Source of the DNA: Hypholoma sublateritium FD-334 SS-4 | Taxonomy: Eukaryota; Basidiomycota; Agaricomycetes; Agaricales; Strophariaceae | NCBI GenBank assembly: GCA_000827495.1 | Contig: KN817521.1 | Span: 124,001 to 188,000, forward strand | Length of the DNA: 64,000 bases | Reading direction: 5' to 3' | Shown here: piece after piece, positions 58,076-64,000 of the stretch | Position numbering within the stretch: position 1 is the stretch's first letter | How the letters are laid out: every line of letters begins with the position of its first letter | Made by a program: the position numbers and the translations under genes | The notes under the pieces: generated by a model | What the model saw: the letters and a program-made list of their open reading frames with translations, nothing else | Database searches by the model: none | Told to the model about the DNA's origin: nothing

Positions 58076-60722
58076 TTAGCCCAGCTTTACTAACAGTAAA
58101 TCACGGACAAGTTGCAGTTCCTTTGAGCAATATATATCAAACAGGCGCGTAATGAGTCCAAGAGCTGTCTCTCTTTTGTCCTTATACGTAGCTTCTACCT
58201 CAATATTCGGATCTGCTCCGTTTTCCAAGAATGTACGAAGTATTCGCGCCCATCGTGCTGTGCCTTCGGGGTTGATATCAAAAGATTCGATCCAACCCCT
58301 GCGGTGTGCCTGTTGAATGGCCTCCAAAGCCACCACCCAAGGAGTCTTAAACTTGGGAGTAGATTTTGGTTTTTCCAGTTCAAGCACCGTCTCATCGTCT
58401 GACTGCCTTTCGTTCGCCCTGGCCGTTTCTGGTCGTTTGAAGAGGTTGGGATCTTCGCCGTTCTTGAACAGCGTATCCACGATTGTTGGGTCGGAAAGCG
58501 GGTATACGGAACTTTGTCTGTGAACTAGGTATTCCACGGCATAGGAAAGCAACGGTTTCTCTTGTTCATATTCGTATTCCAATGTGTCCAGATAGATCTC
58601 CACGTAGCCTGCGAGCCCAAATTTTGTCGCAAGAGAAAGAAAAGGATCAGGGTACTGCTTCGAACCCCTTTCTTCATATGTGCCAAAGCAACTGCGCGCC
58701 CAACTATCAATAGCCACGGACCCGCCACGAGGAGGCCAATACCAGTTGAGAGTGTCATCGAAGGAATTGAGATGGTCAAAGACGATTTGCTGAGAAATAG
58801 GCAGGGAATATCGTGCATGTGTCATTGCGAGAACAATCTTCGGCCACCATTCATTAATGTTCCGCTGTCTTCTGGGAGTGTCAATCGGGAACCTGAACTG
58901 GAAAAGTGATGATTGAACATGAAAAAGGTGAGGGTCAAATTCAGGGAGGTGAGAGACAACCCCAGCCCAAACATTGGTATCTTTTAAGTAGTCCTTGACG
59001 GTGCGATGGAGATACATGATTTTACGGCGAGGGAGGAAAGGATTATGCGAACGGTTAAGCAACTGCGCAGCACGTTGCTTTTCAGTTCGAGTTTGGTGGA
59101 CTTCAACAAGGCCAGCGCAATGTCCTAAAATATCAGATATAGTTCGGACACATAGATCGTTCGCTAGAGTTTCGGACATTTTCTGAATAGGTGAGTCAAA
59201 GTCCAAGCCCACGATGGCGTCACTAGTTAACGCCATTTCCCAGATATTCAAAGAATTGGCATCATCATCTCGAGTGAAGTCACACACAAGTTCCCGGGCA
59301 CGTATAAGTTGGAAGATCCGGGACATCTTGGCCTGAAAGTCTGAATTGGTTTCCGACAGCAAGTAGTTAAAGAGATCATCTAAGGAGCGAGGAAGACTTT
59401 CAACAATGCTTTGAATGTGTAAGAGATCGTGATGGGCTTGATGTTTTTCCACGAGGACACGGACGGCGAGTGATACCCAAAGAAAAACGCCATCTGCCCG
59501 TTCAACTATTGCGTCGGCCAACTCTGCCGCAGTTTTTCGTTGAGCGGACATGAGCAAGCGAATGGATTGGTTCCCTTCCAGTTTTCCACGGACAAATCGA
59601 ATCATGTCATTAGTGGTGAGGTCTTGTAAACGTAGAGCCGGAATGTCGTGGAAAGCCTTTTGGAACACATTCCACGGTCTACTTGATACACAAAGCTTGG
59701 TATTAGGTCGTTGGCGAGCATGTTGTAGGAGATCGATCATGATCTTATGGTCCCCTTCGAATTCGTCAAGGCCATCAACCAAAAGGCAAATATGCCTCCC
59801 GCGGTTTAGTTCGAAGAACAGTTGAAATGCATTTGATAAATCAGATATGGACCAGGAATTTGTAAGTCGGATTCGAGTGCGGGCGTCTGCTTTCCATATC
59901 TTTCCCCAGAGACTGGGAAACACGGCAGGAATGAACTCTGGCTGTTGGCTGAGGAGTTGATACAGTAATGAGCGGAGTAGGCCTGCTTGTGACCTTTGAA
60001 CGGCGGTCCCACTCTCCCAGAAGAAGAAATTGGCCAGCGTGACGGGCTTTTTGTCGGCCCACGCACGCAGCATTTCTTTCGTTCGCTTTTGTTCGTTTAT
60101 ATATCGCATTAGCGTCGATTTCCCCGAACCTGGTAGCCCGTTTATCCAATACATCGAACCAGCAGCATCACTTCGAAGCCACGATGCAAAGGAATGATTT
60201 TCATCGTGGTAGATCCAATCGAAAGTCTCGTTGTACGCTTCCGTTACTTGGTCTTCGCGGTCATTCATAGCCGTGAAAGCAAGGGCATCCAAAAGAAAGT
60301 CGCGCAGCATGATATATCGCTCGGATTGAGGGTCGTATGCTTCGTTTTCCCTGGATGTTGAAGGTGCAACCTGGTTGGGTTTGCTCTCTATCCGCAGGGT
60401 TGAATTATCGGCAGACTTTGATCTGAAGCGATAGTCATCGACGGAGTTGAGCGAGATTACGACAGACGTACTGGTCATTTCCTTGCAATTCTATGCGTAT
60501 ACTCTCCATTCGTTGGTCCAAGATGAGCAGATCTTCGTCGGTGCATATCTGGGATAGCCCTTTGCGACATTCCCAACGAACGAGTAGATCAGAAGCGATC
60601 ACACGGAGACCGAAGGATGTTAGAGGCTGGTCCAAGATTTGTTTGCAAGTCTGCCGCGGATCTGAGGCCTGATTATTTCTAAGCTGGTCGACGAGATTCA
60701 AGAGAGCGTCGAAGGGGTCCAT
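58076..60722 (-). CDS. STAND/NACHT NTPase (fungal NLR-like), with ankyrin-like C-terminus
   Basis: Two exons (60472-60722 and 58076-60422, 49-nt intron GTACGT...TTCAG) encode about 865 residues. The first ~84 residues are a small, probably helical N-terminal domain (MDPFDALLNLVDQLRNNQAS, TSFGLRVIASDLLVRWECRK) that I cannot match to a known fungal effector domain. Residues ~150-420 form the NACHT core: HSFASWLRSDAAGSMYWING, Walker A GLPGSGKSTL (about 179-188), TLANFFFWESG, QAGLLRSLLYQLLSQQPEF, Walker B HICLLVDGLDEFEGDHKIMI (about 300), TKLCVSSRPWNVF (sensor 1), then a winged-helix-like part with DGVFLWVSLAVRVLVEKH and SLPRSLDDLFNYLL. Later IMYLHRTVKDYLKD is typical of fungal NACHT proteins. 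The C-terminus has two ankyrin-like pieces (DTLFKNGEDPNLF, RTFLENGADPNIEVEA). Such proteins act in fungal allorecognition and defence; here that role is inferred. Divergent from the RRM gene. Confidence 0.9.
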
Positions 60723-60899
60723 GATACAACTCGAAGGACATTGTGGCGTATGGGGATGAGGACAGAAATAGGGCGAGGCGGATGTGGGAATGATGTGTTT
60801 GTTGGTATTTGAAGTATTTGAATGGGCAACGTTTGCCAGCGCTGGCTGTTGCACAGCACCACGACCTCCACTTCAACCTCGACAACGATATTCCCCGCA
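60723..60899. promoter_or_regulatory. Shared promoter between NACHT and RRM genes
   Basis: 177 bp separate the two start codons on opposite strands, so promoter elements must be shared. The stretch is rich in CA/GT runs but has no obvious TATA box. Confidence 0.45.
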
Positions 60900-62321
60900 A
60901 TGGATGACGGTACGTCTTCAGCATCCGCCACGACCGCGACGAGCACCCCGTTGGTCTCTTTTTCTGTTCGGCTCAAGACTTCGACGAGTGTAATACCAGT
61001 CAAATGCCGATTTTCTACGACATACACTTCCCACCAACATTTCAGTCCCTTTCCCGTCCGAGTTGGCTGACGGCCGACCTCCGATATACTCGATATTGAG
61101 AGAGCATGGCCCGTATGGTTGGCAAGCGACAGCCCCCATTCACCTCTGCGACGCGCTTTGGCATGAATGTATAATGGCGCCTTTTACCAATTCTTGTCAG
61201 CCACGCGGCAGCCTTACCCTTGACTGCACATTTCCATTTCATGTTGTCTCCTTCGCTCTCCACCTCAGCCGCCTTGACCACCACCTGACGTTTTTTCGCT
61301 TCTCCACCTTCAGCCTGGCAATCGCAAGACATAGCCCCCACCAGCAGTGGAATCAGCATTCCGACAGATGCGGGCTTGAATACCAGCACAGCTATGGTTA
61401 CTGATGACCAGAACTGGGGATCAAATGGAAATGGGCGCTCACCACAGCGTGATGGCCGTGACCGCAACAACGGTGACGCCCCCAGGAGGTCAAGCAGAAG
61501 CAGAAGTCCTGGTCCTCCCCGGGAGGAGAGAGGGTCAGTTCAATTTTGACTTGGGTTCTATCCTGGCTGTTTATGCCTCCCACGGGGACATTCGATATTC
61601 AGTGGGCGCGATAATAGTACCAACCCTGGAAACAATCTGCACGTCTCTGGCCTCAGCCATAAAGTCGATACCCGTGACCTGGAAGCTGCGTTCGCTAAAA
61701 TTGGCCGTGTAAGCGATCCTTGCCATCTGTCAAAGCACTGTTCTAAATTTGCTCTCCCCCAAGGTTAAAAAAGCTTCGGTCATGTACGACCCACACACTC
61801 GCGAGTCCCGTGGATTCGGGTTCGTGACAATGGAGACCGGTGAAGAAGCTGATGCCGCCGTGACTGCTCTCAATTCCACTGAGTTGATGGGCAAAATCAT
61901 GAATGTCGAAAAGGTATTTTCACCATCTTCTTGTGTCCGTTTAATTTACTAAACTATATTCACAGGCACGCCGTGGACGCGCCAGGACACCCACCCCGGG
62001 GCGGTACTACGGACCTCCAAAGCGTAACGATTGTGTGTTTTTTATTTGCTGTATATCATGGCATATCTCAATCAATCAGTCGGCGCAGTTGAACGTCCCT
62101 ACGACCCGAGGCCTTACGACAGCCGCTACTCTCGTGATTACGATGACCGCCGAGGAGGACCGCGTGGAGGAGGAGGAGGGCGCGATGATTACCGTGGAGG
62201 AGGAAGGGATGACAGGTACAGGGACTATGACCGAGGTGACCGTGGCGGCGACCGCGAACGTGGCGGTGGCGACCGTGACCGCGGTTACGGTCGCGACAGG
62301 TACGAAGAGAGGAGGCACTGA
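60900..62321 (+). CDS. RRM protein with RS/RG-rich tails, Tra2/SR-like splicing factor
   Basis: Probable pre-mRNA splicing regulator of the transformer-2/SR type. A tiny first exon (MDD, 60900-60909) and a 419-nt intron lead to IAPTSSGISIPTDAGLNTST, a Ser/Arg-rich segment (GDAPRRSSRSRSPGPPREER), then one RNA-recognition motif: NNLHVSGLSHKVDTRDLEAA (RNP2 LHVSGL) and VMYDPHTRESRGFGFVTMET (RNP1 RGFGFVTM), then ALNSTELMGKIMNVEKARRG. After RTPTPGRYYGPPKRNDFERP the C-terminus is an Arg/Gly/Asp/Tyr-rich tail ending YGRDRYEERRH. Introns fall between the RRM halves and within the tail. The long first intron may hide another exon; ATG 61395 would give a shorter product starting MVTDDQNW. Large antisense ORFs here mirror the low-complexity tail. 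Confidence 0.88.
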
Positions 62322-63562
62322 GCAGCGTACTTGATCATAGCCCTTGCTCACCTACGCAAGGACTAGGATACATGCGAGGCTGGCCTGCTCCCTGCACGGC
62401 AAAAATTAGTATAGGTTGCTAGCGTTTGTTTTTCGTCCTGAGCTCTTATGTGTTCTTTGGATAGCTTCTTCACTACCTGTGTATTTGCTTATGTACGTAC
62501 TTCGAGGGGCTAAAACATTATTTATCTACTCGTATGAGATCAGATGGCTCTGGGCCCATTATAGGCGCGCTGGACGAGTCGGCCCGTTGTTGCTTTACGG
62601 CGTACGCGCCGCGCATACAGACCGCACGGCTCGCCAGACGACAGCACGCGCCCCGCGGCGGCGCAGTTCTGCACTGCCAGTTGTCACGACGTGCGCCGGA
62701 GCGGCGAGAATACGGGCGAGACGGACCTGCTCACGATGATGCACGACGCGTGTATGGGCGTCGACTGCCACCGTCACAGCACACTTCGCCGCGTGCGCAC
62801 AAAGTACCGCGTGCCCCGCCGCTCCTATGCAGGACAACGCGTTGTCATTCGTGACAAGGAGCATTTATGTTATGATTTATTTCGAGCAGGTGCCTTTGAC
62901 CTTGGCTCCCCGTAGACACACTCCAATACCGCTATTAGATTTTATTCCCATTAACAAAACAAACAGAGGCTTCCGAGGACTTTTCCGCCAGGCAGCAGGG
63001 GGGCAAGATTAATATTCTGATCTCTGAAATTTAAAAAGCACAAAAAGAATGGATGTACGGATCCAAGCCTCGAGTCCAGGGGACAGAAGGAGAAGGAAGT
63101 GCGAAGGTTGCACGAGCGGTGAACAGTGCGAAGGCGGCACGAAGGTGAACGGTGAACGTTGAACGGTAAAGTGCAAAGGCGGCACAACAGTGAACAGTGC
63201 AAGGCGGCACGAACGGTGAAGGTGCAAGGACGGCACGAATGAAAGGCGACCAAGTAGGCGGATCGAACGCGCGACGGCAAGGCTCCGATCCCGACCTCAG
63301 CATGGCGCAGACGGTGAAAGACACCCTGATCCAACTCGGACAGCAGGGCGGTAATGGGTGGTGTGGTGACATGGTGTAGTGTTAAAAATTGAACTCGACC
63401 AGATCGTTCTTTTTCGTGGTTTTTGGGACGGATCATGGTACGTTGTGGGTGGTATTGGGGTAGAATGGCGTTTTTGTTTATCGTCGACAGCGCGGGCATA
63501 ATATTCACGTGCGGACTTTTGCGCGCTAATTAGCAATCGACGCACCTTGGCAATCTACCAAG
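62322..63562. other. Intergenic stretch with GC-rich block and imperfect tandem repeats
   Basis: Holds the 3' flank of the RRM gene, a GC-rich block at about 62560-62830 with overlapping ORFs on both strands and no recognised protein, and the minisatellite-like repeat listed separately. The promoter of riboflavin synthase lies at its right end. Confidence 0.45.
63095..63240. repeat. Imperfect tandem repeat, unit approximately GGCGGCACGAACGGTGAA
   Basis: Degenerate copies of GGCGGCACGAA/GGTGAACGGTGAA-type units run through this interval (GAAGGCGGCACGAAGGTGAA, GGCGGCACAACAGTGAACAG, GGCGGCACGAACGGTGAAGG and others). ORFs across it are repeat products, not genes. Confidence 0.7.
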
Positions 63563-64000
63563 ATGTTTACCGGACTAGTACGTGCACCGCGCCGCGCCGC
63601 GAGCGAAGCTAACAGCGCGAGCAGATCGAACACATGGGGACGGTGTCTGCGATTGCGCACGACGACGGGGGGTGCACGCTGACGATCGGGCAGGCGGGGC
63701 CGGTGCTGGGGGACTGCCACATCGGGGACTCGATCGCGGTGAACGGGGCGTGTCTGACGGTGACGGCGTTCGACGCAGTCGGTGGGTGGTTCACGGTGTG
63801 GCTGGCGAACGAGACGCTGGGGCGGACGGACCTCGGGGAGCGCAGGGTCGGGGAGCAGGTGAACCTGGAGCGGGCGATGGGGGCGGGGGTGCGCTTTGGG
63901 GGGCATTTCGTGCAGGTGCGGGTGGTTTTTGCTGGGCGGATGGGTGCTGACTTGTGCAGGCGCATGTGGACGGGACGGCGGCGATTGTGGGGCGGGAGGC
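63563..64000 (+). CDS. RIB5: Riboflavin synthase (partial at right edge)
   Basis: Catalyses the last step of riboflavin synthesis, dismutation of 6,7-dimethyl-8-ribityllumazine. Exon 1 encodes only MFTGL and is followed by a ~47-nt intron (GTACGT...GCAG). Exon 2 gives IEHMGTVSAIAHDDGGCTLT, GDCHIGDSIAVNGACLTVTA, FTVWLANETLGRTDLGERRV and GAGVRFGGHFVQ; after a 44-nt intron comes AHVDGTAAIVGREA at the window edge. This is most of the first lumazine-binding barrel; the second barrel lies outside. Motifs MFTG, NGACLTV and GGHFVQAHVDG are typical. Codon third positions are almost all G or C, unlike the other genes in the window. Confidence 0.93.

Noticed and set aside
61042..61470. 142-codon minus-strand ORF and antisense ORFs at 62076-62351
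   Set aside because: Antisense to the RRM gene's intron, RS segment and RG-rich tail; composition explains the lack of stops.

Overview
This is nuclear DNA from a filamentous fungus, most likely a mushroom-forming basidiomycete (Agaricomycetes). Genes are compact and split by many short (about 45-65 nt) GT-AG introns, and products match basidiomycete housekeeping families. There is no prokaryotic gene organisation, and I see no rRNA, tRNA or CRISPR array. Exon chains were assembled by hand from splice signals and family motifs, so exon borders are less certain than gene identities.

Layout. 0-1.3 kb: minus-strand zinc-binding, serine-rich protein running off the left edge. 1.3-5.2 kb: no recognisable gene. 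5.2-9 kb: divergent pair of an MRH/Atg27-like membrane protein (minus) and the complex I 49 kDa subunit (plus). 11.2-12.4 kb: NIF3-like protein. 15.0-17.3 kb: TPX2-domain protein. 18.3 kb: a small Cys/His peptide gene. 19.3-20.6 kb: enoyl-CoA hydratase family. 23.1-25.2 kb: ATP23 metalloprotease and a GPI-anchored Ser/Thr-rich wall protein. 25.2-30.7 kb: gene-poor. 30.7-32.6 kb: glutaredoxin and DPM3.

35-42 kb is a minus-strand block: a Gfd2/YDR514C-like RNase H-fold protein, delta-COP and an AKR6-type aldo-keto reductase. 42.6-45.3 kb carries an unrecognised multi-exon gene. Then, on the plus strand, come an NRAMP metal transporter, a Cdc1/PGAP5 metallophosphoesterase, UTP14 and thioredoxin. 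56.7-60.7 kb holds an OB-fold-like protein and a large STAND/NACHT NTPase (fungal NLR-like), both on the minus strand. A divergent Tra2/SR-like RRM gene follows, and a GC-rich riboflavin synthase gene runs off the right edge.

Most genes are housekeeping: respiration and mitochondrial quality control (NDUFS2, ATP23), redox (GRX, TRX, AKR), secretory pathway and glycosylation/GPI (DPM3, delta-COP, CDC1, wall protein), ribosome biogenesis (UTP14), splicing (RRM) and flavin synthesis (RIB5). The points of most interest are the NACHT NTPase, the Gfd2-like protein that has lost two catalytic-site aspartates, the NRAMP-CDC1 neighbourhood (both tied to manganese), a glutaredoxin with two in-frame starts that could give mitochondrial and cytosolic forms, and some unusual splicing (a 10-nt microexon, a GC-AG intron, an acceptor preceded by a run of A).
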